Made by a program: the position numbers and the translations under genes
NCBI GenBank assembly: GCA_900660155.1
Contig: CABFPE010000184.1
Span: 814,129-878,128 of the forward strand
Length of the DNA stretch: 64,000 nucleotides
Origin: Hofstenia miamia
Lineage: Eukaryota; Xenacoelomorpha; Acoela; Hofsteniidae
Reading direction: 5' to 3'
Shown here: positions 22,511 through 35,600 of the stretch, piece after piece
Layout: the number at the start of each line of letters is the position of its first letter
How positions within the stretch are numbered: the stretch's first letter is position 1
The notes under the pieces: generated by a model
What the model saw: the letters and a program-made list of their open reading frames with translations, nothing else
Told to the model about the DNA's origin: nothing
The model's database searches: none

Positions 22511-23641
22511 CTTAATATTTGCCCAAATGCAATTGCTTAATAACATAACTGTTATTGGACTGCAGTTGGTGATTTTGCAATATGTGCAGAAGGGACAATA
22601 AACCAAATATTAACTCATTTCTAATATTTCTAAGTCATAGTAGCATAAATAACAATAAAGTGTTATATATGTAGGAAGACTTGTCATTTTTTATGACTGT
22701 TAAGTCAAAGGCAAATTTATTGGACTAAAACGGTCAAATCCCAGATAATCATAAACTTTTCTGCTGACTACGGATACTGATCTTGTCTATTTCTATATTA
22801 TCTGGCATCTGCTATTCCAAATTCTACCTTAATTTAGAATAGTTAATTAAAGAAATTATAAATGAATCGTTTGGAACATTTATAGAGAAAAAGAACTTAG
22901 TTCTTAAAAAGGTTAAAGTATGGCTGAATAAATATTATTTTGCTTGAATATCCACATTTTTATAAAGGGTGCCAATTAATATAATTCAATTTGTTTAACG
23001 CCTATCATTATTTGATAAGAGAAGTACATTGGTCCAGAGAACATTTTTTTTGTATTAATTTATTGCACTTTACTCTGCACTATATAAGTAATTTTACTTA
23101 GGGCCAGATATACTTGTTCAAAATTGCTTAGGCTAGCGAATATGCAAATATATATATTAGGGGTATTCCAAATTTTATTTATTTGAACTTTTGTGTGGAA
23201 TGGTGGAAAAATGGAATAAAAATAATATTTATAATAATATTTTTAAAAAGGTTAAATAAACAGTATAAAATGCGTCTGTTATTGTTACGAAAAACATAGA
23301 ATTTAATTACTAAGTTGCATTAATATTCTTATTTGTTGGCTAAAGGGGAAGAACGGCTGTCCCCACTCCCCTTCCACTCCAATCCTCCCCTTATTATATT
23401 ATTATTATTATTATTATTATGTGAATATTGAAATATATATTATTTTTAGTGATTTTCATATGATAAAAAGATTTATGGGTATATTTATGATTTAATGGCC
23501 ATGAAACTTAAAATATATTGCATTCTGATTATTGTTGAGGAATTTTAAGTCTAATGGAACATATTGCTTTCCTTTTATTATCAAGAGCATTGATAAAATG
23601 ATAAGGACACTTGAAAATATCTTATACAAAATATACACATA
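21022..23641. other. Non-coding stretch with (TA)n
   Basis: No exon recognised. It contains a compound TA/TACA microsatellite at 22404-22507 and a short (TTA)n run near 23397-23420. A 66-codon frame at 21731-21931 shows no family resemblance. Confidence 0.6.
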
Positions 23642-23805
23642 AATTTCATAAATGATCTTCACTGACTTCAACTACCTGGGAGAATTTCATAAATGATCTT
23701 CACTGAATTCAACTACCTGGGAGAATTTCATAAATGATCTTCACTGAATTCAACTACCTGGGAGAATTTCATAAATAATCTTCATTGAATTCAACTACCT
23801 GGGAG
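23642..23805. repeat. 41-bp minisatellite, four units
   Basis: Units start at 23642, 23683, 23724 and 23765, each beginning aatttcataaat and ending acctgggag. Units 2 and 3 are identical. Units 1 and 4 carry one to three substitutions. Confidence 0.97.
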
Positions 23806-24481
23806 AATTTGCCGGCAAAGCTTTACAATCAAAAAAAGCTAAACATCAAGGTAAAACTGATTTTTCTGTTACTCGTAGTACTATATTTTTTATTGCCATA
23901 TAATTGCCTCATCTTCACCTAGTTTTGTGATTAATCGCCAATACTTGGGCCTCTGGTTGGTCTTAAGTAAAAGTTTTGATACTAGCATCTCTATAGAGCT
24001 TTATGACAAACTAGTGTTTTATCCAAAAGCAAAAGGATACAAACTATTATTGGAGCTTTAAAAATTGTTGTTATATTAAGGTCTTTATGAAACATCAACT
24101 ACCTCAAAAGGCAATTGAGCTCATGAAAAATATTGCAAAACAGCATTAAGGCACTAAGACACTTTAAATTAATAGTAAATTTGCTGCAATTTTTCAAAAT
24201 TGCATCTAAAAACTGGCATTCTTTTTTGTTTATGAAATAGGGTTGCATAGAATTTCATGATGTTTTTTACGTTTAGTATTTTTCTTTGGTATTCTTTGAG
24301 CATATTTTATAACTTCTCCACGTTTGCGACCCCAAGCTTTTCCAAATTCACTGAAAACTTATTTTAGGAACAGCCCTAATTTATATATATATATATATAT
24401 AAGTCTACGAATACTTAGCTTTGCATTGAAGTTCCTGAAATGGAGATAATATATAAAACGCTACATTTCTGAAAATATTAT

Positions 24482-24489
24482 ATTTATTT
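24482..24489 (-). promoter_or_regulatory. Candidate poly(A) signal of the Cys-loop receptor gene
   Basis: AATAAA on the minus strand about 130 nt beyond the receptor stop codon. Position and motif are plausible. The hexamer is common in AT-rich DNA. Confidence 0.35.
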
Positions 24490-24615
24490 AAAATAATCAA
24501 TAAATGCGATGACACCTTCGAGCTCAATTCCTTGAGAATAAGACACATTAATCATTATATTAAAATACTTCAAACAATTCACACATGCTAAAATATTAAG
24601 AAAATTAATTTCTAC

Positions 24616-24949
24616 TTATTCCACCTTTCGAAAGTTTGTTATACTAAGTCCGACAAGAACAAACAAAATGTTCCACACTAAAAAGGCGCTAGGAAACAAT
24701 ATTTTTGATACGTTGTCTAGATCTCTGTCATTACACCAATACTTCTTGCATCTGAACCAGATTCCTGTATTATATTGATGTGCAATGGCAATGTTCTCGG
24801 ACAAATAACTTTTTTGGCTAAGATGAACTTCACATGTTTTCTTCTTCGTGTTGTTTACAATAGCGAATTCTATAAGACTTCCAAAAACAAAAAAGAAATT
24901 TACAATCATGTATACATCGCCAAGTTTAAGATCAGCAACGCCAGGAAAT
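24616..24949 (-). CDS. Receptor exon: M3, short cytoplasmic loop, M4 and stop
   Basis: 334 nt including the stop. It completes a Lys codon, then FPGVADLKLGDVYMIVNFFF (M3 start), VFGSLIEFAIVN, a loop of about 50 residues and M4 (ILFPSAFLVWNILFVLVGLS), ending ITNFRKVE. Vertebrate relatives often have M3-M4 loops of 80-150 residues, so this loop is short. Confidence 0.9.
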
Positions 24950-26602
24950 CTAAATCAAAACAATGAAAATTTTATTAAAACTAATTATCACCAAACCAAC
25001 CTATTTAATATCATTTAAAGAATTTACATAAAATCAAAGGAATTCTCCTTTGACAAATTATATAAATTTTTGAAAATTTTTAATATAATATAATATAGCT
25101 TTAGTTAATTTAAGGTAACACGTTCTTAATGCCAACTTTACGTATATGTTTGACTCAATATCAAAGATTTGTTTTTGAGACGGCATTAACTTAAAAATGA
25201 TTAACAGAGAAAATCTTAAAATACGAAAACATTATTTCTCAGAAAAACTTTTAGCGTTTCGACACTTGCAATAGTACTGGTTCCCGTCTCACACTTAGGT
25301 TTAACACTGTACTAGACTTGTTTTGCCCGCATTTCGGATGATTTTTTTATTGCAAAATGTTAGCTATTTCAGATATAATTATCCAAAGATTTGGAAAAAA
25401 AATGGAAGAAGACAATTGTCACTCAAATCTAGTGAAATTTTGCAAAATAGACAAAGACTTGAAATTAACTATGTCAGTCTACCCGCACAACCTGTATAAC
25501 ATGATACATGCCAACCAGTGAGTATTGGTATCCTTCATGACTCTTTCAGTAGATTCAGCATAATGAAATAGTGATAAGTCTGGGCGAAAAAACGTACAAA
25601 ATTGAGTTACGTGTGACTGAATTTGGATAGGTTTTTCGCTTTGTTTTTATTTTTTTAAGTGCCGAAAAGCGTTTGAGACAGACTAAAAAGAGTTGGACAA
25701 TGCAATTCATGGGGAAAATAGAAGTATTGCAGGCAGGGTAAAAGAGATTATGCAAAATGCGTTTAAATTCTATAGCGATCGCTCATCTCATGCCGCATTG
25801 GCGGGTTTACAACATGTCGAGAATTGGAGACGAAAAATAAATTGGAGACAATTCTCTATCCTAATTAGAATAAAAAATTACAAAATTGATTCATATTAAA
25901 CGGGTCTTTTCTGTTTTTCCTGCATTGATATTCTATGAAGCCATTTCAAAACTATAAAAATGACTGAAAAACTAATTAAATCTCTCAGTCTTAATTCAAA
26001 GCTTCTTAATATCAAGCAGTGGATCTATTTATTTTAAGTAGTTATAAGCAACATGTAGCCCAACAATACATCTAATTTCACAACATATGAAAATTTCAAT
26101 CAAGTCTTAATTCTTTTAAATTGAAAAGAAATTCCCGGAAAATTTTNATCATTAAATATTGGATTGAACACAAAATGTCTAGCAATATTCTGTCCAACTT
26201 TTTTTAATTTTCAATAAATATAGATATCTAAACGGAAAGCATAACGATTATTTAGACTAGTCAAGCTTGGTCATAGGTTATATATTTCAGCATATGCCTT
26301 ATATACATGTGTATATATATATATATATATCTTTATATATCCTTATAAATATACATGGATGCAATTTGTATAAATTCTTTTGTAGGAAATATAGTTACTA
26401 TTGTTGAAAAAACCAAAAATATATTTTCAATGACTAGAAATGAATTTTTTTATGAATTGCGTTTACAAATTGTTGTCCCTGACTGTAAATTTAATTATTA
26501 GCTCAATTGAACGCACAAATTTAATCAACATTTAGGCAATAAGTTTTATGAATACCGTATATAATTTACAGCATGAAGCATACCAATTTAACATAATCTA
26601 TA

Positions 26603-26647
<45 letters not shown>

Positions 26648-29600
26648 AAATAAAATTTTCATGTGCATTTTTCGGAAATAATTCATTAAATATTTTAGAA
26701 TTAAAGTAATTTAATCTACATGTAAATCAACATTTGAAAAATTCACACGAATCCTGCAGTTGGTGTTTTAAAACATTAAATAAACGAGTTCATTAGTTTG
26801 ACAACATCTAAGATTATTCATAGGATAACTAGTTAGTAAACAGATCATGCCCATTTTACCCGAATGCTAAATTCATTTTCACGCCGCAAGATGGCTCTTC
26901 GTCACTAAAACTATGAGGATTAAGAAACACTGGTGCAAATTTTTCAAACGTGATAAATTGAATATATAATGAACTCTTCTACATGGTATTGATAAAATAG
27001 CTATACTTATTGGCAATTCCAGTGATTAAGGTAATCTGTGCCAAAATGGTTGTGATTGTGAGACCAGCTCTTGCAGGAACAGCACTTTTATCAATCCAAA
27101 AACTCACCCAACTTAGTACTACCAAAGCAATACTTGGCAAGAACATTGTAACTATGTAAAGGGGAAATTTTCTATTAAATGTTATCTCAACGCACAACTT
27201 TGTAAAATTTCCTAAATATATAATAACTTTACTACTCAAATTGTATTTACTATGTAGACTCATTATAAGCATTGCATGACCTTATTAAATGCTAAATAGT
27301 TTTATTATATTGTTTATTTCAGGAATATATATATATATATATATATATATATTGACATAAATGTTAAAAGTTCAAGTGCACATGTCTATCTACACTGATA
27401 ATTCATTATATACGATATTAATGAAAACTAGATCAGTTGTAAAGTCTATCTGTATATACATAAACAATAAACCAATCTTTATTTACTAACTAATAGTATT
27501 TAGTATATGTATGCAAGGAATCTTAAGGGGGATACTCATTCGAACTTGTGTGTATACTTAATTGCTCTGTAAACAACTAACTGTAAGTTGGAAAGTTGTT
27601 GAGGCGATACACGGTGCAACTTTTGTGTCAAACTTTTCGGCCAATTTCCATATGTGTATCCCATCCTAGCTATAAATAAGCATGTGTCTGTACATACCTT
27701 ACTGCGAGAACCATATAAATAGTTATTCCTAAATTAATATATTCACCTGCTTAATTTTTTTATAGAATTAATTCCCTTAATTAAAATGGAAGATAGTCGA
27801 TACGTAATTATACATTCATGGTAAAAATATACTTGGTAACTTACAAGAAAGTTGACTGTAAGCACTAGTTAAATACAATTTGAAACCACTTATGAGGGCT
27901 ACGTTAAGTTACTGTTTACTAAGTTTTCTATTACAAGAAATCAAAAATAGACAAAAGTCAGTACCATTTTTAAAAGATTTGTGAATTTAAATAATCACAA
28001 ATATTCTGACCATGATAGTATAATTACACCAAAACTACAAATTGTTCCTACTAAAGTTTTCAACAACAGGGCGAACATTCCGTTTAATTCAATATAGTAT
28101 CATGATTTGACGTCAAAATACTTAACAAATAGAATTGCTTTTGTTTGCTCTGCAATCTGCAAGAAAAATGTGATATTTCTTATTTATAGTTATTCTCATT
28201 ATTTATAACTTTGGTATATTTGTGCTAGTTAGTTGAAACATTTACAAATGTATTATAAAAATAGACTTTAAAAAATCTAGTGAGATAAATTATAGAAGTA
28301 AGCAAACAATAAATATATTCAAATTAAAATTTCATTAAATCTTTTTACAGCTCTTCATGCAAACGCAGGCCCCTGTTTTTGGAAGGTGAGCCTTTCACAA
28401 ACAAAGGAACTATTTATAAAGTTCTAGAAATGCACCTATAATCACTTTCAACATTTTTAATGCATGCAACCAGGCATTTGTGAGTTTTGCCCACTGCTTT
28501 AAGTAAACAAATGGTTAATTGATTTGATTAAATGCGAGAAAGTTTGACACACTTTTTTGAAGGGGTGATACACTGTCAAACAAGTTTGACGATAAAAATC
28601 CAAAGCGATTAGATCGCTGAAATCATACTGTGTGACAAGTTTGAAGAGGTGATAGACGTTCAAACTTATGTAATTAAGTTTCACACACAAGTTTGACCGT
28701 GTATCACCCCCCCCTAGTAAAAATAACACTTTGGTAAAACATAGATATGCAGTATTTAATTAAATATTGAGAACTTTATTTTTTCAATAATTTCAAAAAT
28801 CTTCACGAGGCTTTTTAGTTACACATTTGGTCACTACTAGATTTCCCCACGTAAGAAAATCATGTGCACGCCTATGAATGCAACCAGTGCTTACTGTTAT
28901 CACGAGTTAGCAGTTTGCAGTAGTATGAACAACATGATGCCGAAAATGGACTCCACTGAAACCCAGCGTTTGATATAACAAAATATTTTAATTAACCACT
29001 TCAAAGAATTTGCTATCTTGGACATCTCCATGCTCTTTTAAACATTTTGTTTTTTCGATCATTTAAAAACTATTAATGACAACCAATCATTTTCTACATT
29101 TCAAAATCGATTGTTTGATGTACATTAACACAAATATAGATCTAAAATTTTTATTTGGAGATGAAGCATTTTTCAAAATGTATTGTACATGTAAGTTATA
29201 AAGTCACTACGAATTTTCAAATATTTCTTCTGTAGGGTCTGTTAGACTCCTCATAAAACGATTCATGAACGTATAAGTTGGAAATTTTGCATATTTGCCC
29301 AGAAGTGAACGTCCGCAAGTGTCAGAAGAGGTTTACAAATTTGTTTGAACGACACTGATTCACACATCCACTTGGAATTGCATCATTCAAAACATTTTCT
29401 ACAGAAGTTGGTATGCCTCAGTCTACTGCAAATAAAGTCAAGTCGACGTGCAAAGAACTTCTACTATTACTGCTCTAAAGGAAATGATTCAAACATCTAT
29501 TCAGAATATAAGAAAATATCAGTTGATTAACGCAGATGAATTTCTTATTCCCAGATTGAGTGCTGTCCTTCGAAATAATGTAGTGGTCATTAAATCCCAA

Positions 29601-32600
29601 TATGCATTTCCTCATTTCATGCCCCACATTTTTGACACCTATTTGTTTAATCAATATTGCATTTTAAAATTCATAGGGACTTTATAGTTTACCTGTATTT
29701 CTGTATTTGTTTGGTGTCGTTATTGTAGGGCCACAAAATGAAATATTTTTTTTGATATTTTTGATATTTTAAATACTTTGATACAATTTAAACAAATTCG
29801 CTACTTACAAAATATTGCATTGCTTCAATTCGGTTTTTTCCTGCAAATTGCCAGGCAGTGGTTAAAGTAGTCTTTGATGTCACACAAAATTTAAATAGTG
29901 CACAATCTTGGTAAAATTTAAAACTAAATTTTAAGGAATATCAAAATTCCAATTAAGCCCTTCAAAATCCGTGCCGACCCCCCTTAGGTGATAATACTGA
30001 CTACGGCCTTGCTAACGGGTATGTAATCATTAAGTTTCAAAATATATCTTATATATAAATTAAAAACTAAAATATTTATCAACACACCAAATCAGAAAGG
30101 AAATATTCTTAATAACATTACCTATAATTTATTGACGCTCTATCAATGTGTTATGAACAAAATATGACCAAGCTGGAATAATTATTATTAGAAATTTTTG
30201 TTTTACATATAAAATTTCGGATTCATTAATTTGGACGTGCTCTTAATTTTCTTGTTTAGGCAATAATATTGCATAATTATGCAAAAATTGCTAAAAGAAA
30301 CCTCCTTACATTGAGCACAGTTCAACTAAGGTGCTGAAACGCCTTAAATTTGCACATCAAATTCAGTGTCAAGTTCTCTTTTATAAATGTCCAATGCAAT
30401 TTGCTTAACTTTTTGATCTCAATTTAATTACTATAATTCTATTTCGGAGTCTTTATGATACCCAGATCAAAGAACGTCTTTGTAAACACCGAACATTTAG
30501 TTCATTCTATATTGAGATTGAAGCGTGAGCGATAATTCGTAAATTTTTACATAATTTCAAAAGATTTGAATATGATAGTAAAATTAAAAATTGTTACTGC
30601 TTAATAAATTGCTTGATGCTAATTCAAGTCTATGAGAAGAACTTCTACCAAATTTACAAAATTCATTATTATGATTTAAAAAATTCATGTTACATTTGAA
30701 ATAACAAATGTAAAATTTTAGCATTTAGGAAGCAACTTTTGAAGTGAATTGTTGCTAATAATAGCATTAAGAGCGTACATGAAGTAGACAGACAAATTAT
30801 ATTTTAATATAAAAGTAGATCAGGCTGAAATCATGATATATTTTAAAACGCAATTGTTCTAAAGTTAAATTTCAAAGCAGTATATTTGCTAAAAGATAGA
30901 ATTAAACTTCAAACTGAATATATAATAACATTAACTAGCCTATATTTGCTTGTAATTATACACAATACATATGACGCAATACAACTATGTAACACATAAA
31001 TATGTAATATATAATAATAACAATAATAATAAATGTGTCTGTCTATGTATGTGGTAAACTCAGTGTAAAAAATCTGTAAATGTGTTCAGCCAATTGTGTT
31101 TTTTCTAAGTTTTAAAAATTGCGAGTTTACACCGACAAAACACAATTAGAAAAATAATACAAAATTTAGTAGAGAAATTGACTAACCTCTTGGCCAAGCC
31201 TCCACTGTAGTTGATTTTTTCAAATTTCTGTCAATATTGAATGTTGCTGTTGACTTTAAATCTTTACCCAAGGTCAGAATATCTAAATCCCATTCAATTC
31301 TCTGTAGATTATCGCTATATTCATCTAAAATATACTTCCAAATATATCGAAGCATACAATATAAATATGAAGGATACTTTAGAAATTGGAAAATAAGAAA
31401 ATTACATAATTTCTATGAATAATGATTGTTTCTACTGTTTTAAAAATTTAGGTTTCTCTGTTGTGCATGTACGTTATGTCAGCTAATATAGAATTTGAAG
31501 GCATACTATGTTAGTGACTGTTTCGCACATTAGATTTATAGATTTAAGGAAAGAAGTTTCTATATCATAAATAAGGCAACCTAAAATTTGCTAAAATCTT
31601 CACTTTTGAGATCTCATAGCAGTTAAATGTCAACTTTTTATTTGAAAAATACAATTATTTTAAGAATACATATATTTAACAAAAATCAAATATTTTATAT
31701 TGTCTTCCATAATTGGGATGGAAGGATATGTATATATTTTTAGGTCAGAAATTTCTATCATTGGCACAAACTTTCACAGCTTTTTTGAAGTTCACCGGTT
31801 TGTATTAACGTTTGACAATTTTTGTCAGAATATCATGTAATAGAAATCAGCAAAGATATAACTGAAAATAGATCAAAGTCCATTTGTCTCAAAGTTCATT
31901 TGATGTTTCCAATTTTCCTAAATTTGGAATTATTTATTGAACTTCATTAACCTAACCGATAGAATAAATTTTAAATTTATTGATCCATGGTACATAATTT
32001 TAACAATATTGAAAATGTTTAACTTTTGGGTTACTTTAATCATAAGTACATCGAAGATATCACTTTTGCTCATGATTCAAATAGTTTAGTATGTATTGTC
32101 TGATGTGTTATCATGCATTTGTGATTGAATTGCAATGAATAAAGTTTGCAAAATTCTAAAAAAACTATCTTGAATTCAGTGAAAATTTGTAATTTACCAG
32201 AAAAGGCCCTACAATTTAAAATAGTAATAAAAACTTAATTAAACCAATGATTCCATAAATTATGCAAACCATATTTAGAAAGAAATCTATCATAATCCCA
32301 TCTATTCTGATAAATCATTAAATTAAACTTTTTCTGATTCTAACTTTAAATTTATTGTATTTAAGCAAAATATTTGCTCTATGGTTACCATGCAAAAGTA
32401 CGAGATTAATATTGCATTTATTAACGTAAAAGTGGAGGCTAAATAAATTCTCCTAACAAAAACAGCTGCAGGTTTTTATGTAATGATTTATTGATAAAGT
32501 TTATCTCAGAGTAAATAAGATTTGTTTTCATTTTACACAGTACTACATAGGATACGTTTTTTTACACGCATGAAGTAATTTTGAGGTGTGAAGGACAGTA

Positions 32601-35600
32601 TTAATTTGGAGATTTCGATCAATAAACTAAATCTAGACACAAATTTATATATATATATATATATATATATAATGTTAAATGCACAATTCACTTCCACAGT
32701 AAATCTCTCTCAATTGATTTGAAATTGAATAAATTTTGAAATAAATGAAAAATTATATCAAAATTTTTTAAGGAAAAGATGTAAGTTTAACCAAAAACGG
32801 AATTCATCAAATTGTAATGAAGTCTAGCAATAACAATTTTGATTATAATTGAAATCAATTATTTGAGGTTAAAAACTAGATTAGGGTTAGAACCACAAGT
32901 AGAAATCTTCTCACCGATTTCCTAATATTTCTATTGTTTTGTAGTGCTGTAATCATTGTAATCTATAAGTACACATAACCTGACCAAACCGCACCGGTCT
33001 ACTCGGGTTCTTTTGAACAGATTAACTGGAACGGATTTTCATATATTGAACCAGTTTTTCATGCAAAAAGGGATTCTTCTCATTTATGAAAAAATATATT
33101 TTTGCAGTTTTTTCTACCTGTTTGTTTGTTTCATACCGTCCTTTTTGCACCTCGTACAATTTTTATATTTACTTTCGGCATGCCTAATCGGTTTGGGAGG
33201 TCTACCTATATATCATGAAACAGTTCGTTATCGATCCCATTAGCCTGATATTGACCTGAATATTATCTTTGGAGATCATTAAAAAAAATTATAAAATCGC
33301 AATTTTAAATGAAAATTCCTTAAATTTTTCAAGTACTTCAGTCACAGTTAAAAATTTTAAGAACATATTTTGAAGATTGCATTCAAGTGCGTTCATCACT
33401 AGATGTGTCATTGCGTAACGATTACCAAATTTCGTAATGGGCTTTGAGACGCTTTTTATATATTTGAAAAAACGGTTTGTCAGTTCAATTGGAAACTAGG
33501 CTGTTAAAAGTTAAGGAAAAGTATTGCTATTAACAATATTTCAAACTAAGATGAAAAGGCTGTAGCCGTTCGTCTATCCTTACAGTAGAATTCTGCTCTA
33601 AATACAAGGCTTAAACGTGCTAGATTTCTGACAGAATAAACGAACCATTTAGAACTTTTTAATCCCATGCTCTAATAAAGCATATGGAGAAAAATAAATA
33701 AATTTCAGAGACAGTCACACTAAATCTTTTCTTTCTTCCAGTAGTCTCTGCAAATTCATTGAAAAAATCATTGAGATCGCAAAAGTTTAAATTTTTGTAT
33801 ATTTTGCGATTTACTTTGATACAATTTAATCTTAGAACATTTTTAAAAAAATTAAGCAATAGAACTTGCTGTATGCAATATAAAAGAATAAAGAGATGGA
33901 CGCAACCTCATTAATGCAGAAGATTAAGCAATTTTTTGTGTAAATTCCATTTTCTTAAAACTCTTCAATGTAAGATGTTAAAATTATATTTATAATGTCA
34001 GCCACATTGAATTTCTACTAGTAAATTGTGAAAACTGGTCGTGAAGAAGAACTCATATCTAGTTCATTGTTGTCAAAATTACTGCAGTCGCTATTCAGTC
34101 ACATTTGGGTGAAAAAGCGTAAACTCCTAAATTGAATTTTCGCTGATTGAAATTGATGGATGTCTCAACCGTGAATACTTTATACAGTTTAGTAAATGAC
34201 ATTTGGAAAGTCAGCAAGAGCACAAATTTGGCTACATTTATAGTAACAACGAACAGTTTTATAAAATTTACATAAAGCAAAAATAACAGATCTTAAATTT
34301 GTTTCTGTAATATTTGTTACACAAATGTGTTTAAAATAGGTTAGAATGTATTAATAAAACTAGCACTATTTGTTTTTAGTATTGTCAAAAAAAGCGCGAG
34401 CCTGAAACGAGCATATTTCCACTCAAAAGGCATATAACTTCATAAATGTTTTCAACATTCTCCCAGTTTCCCCCCAAATGTATCACTATGAAAAACAAAA
34501 AATTTAAAAAAATTCCAAAATGTCTTTCCAAAAGATTGGTGGTGTGTCAGAAATCAAATATATTTTCATTTTTTTATCTTGAATTATATTAATGATATCT
34601 CTAGGAGACATCGTCAAAATGGAAGTGTACAATTTTATAAACTCAATTTGGTGCACACTATGAGTATACTGTTTCATTAAACTAGAACAAGAACACTTGA
34701 AAATGGATTGGAAAGATTTTTTTGCTTCAAAGATGTATTCATGATTGTATACAAAATGATCGTAGTCTCGTTTGAGAAGAATAATTGTCAAAAATTTTTT
34801 AGCTCGACTTTAATGTGGTATATTTCTCAATCCTTAGTGAATAAACAAGCCTTCTCTTGTCGGATGCGTCTAAATTTGTGCAAGAAGGGATGTTGCAGCA
34901 AGTCTAAGTATGCATTTTAAATTGTTGTAGACATTGACACCAATTCAATAATACTATGTTCTATGTTGTATTTACTAGGCAGAACTTCAAATTGTAGCGC
35001 TGCAAGAGTATTTTACACATTACCAATTGCCATGACATAGTGAATGATGCAATATAATTATTATGGATTTTTCAATTACATTTTTTATTATATAAAAAAC
35101 AACAAGACTTTTGACTCATCCTGTATATCTACATCTGCATTAAATTTTATCTGTTTATTTATTTCAATTTTTAAAGATCGTAAGCTACAATATTTTTCTT
35201 CTATCATATTTTTCCATATCTTAGTTTATGCATTAATTCAAATATCTAACTCCAAAAATACATGCTTATATAATTTTTTTTTCTTAGTACCAATCTCACT
35301 GGCATTTAATAGTATGGAAGTTTTAGAAAATCGCTCTAAGTAATGCTTTACGGGGTATTTTCTATAGCAATGTAAATATATATATATATATATATAAATA
35401 AATGAATACATTGGTGCATAAATGATCTAGGCAAGGAATTGAAATATCTTTTCTTAAAAATATTACTGTCTGTAAGTAATATTTCTGTAATTGATGATAA
35501 TATAAAAGTCATTATTCATTAAAATTCAAATAACTATCATGGATTTCATAAGGCCCTAGAGCGAAGATATTTCAGTGTAATTACCTGTCAGATAAATATT

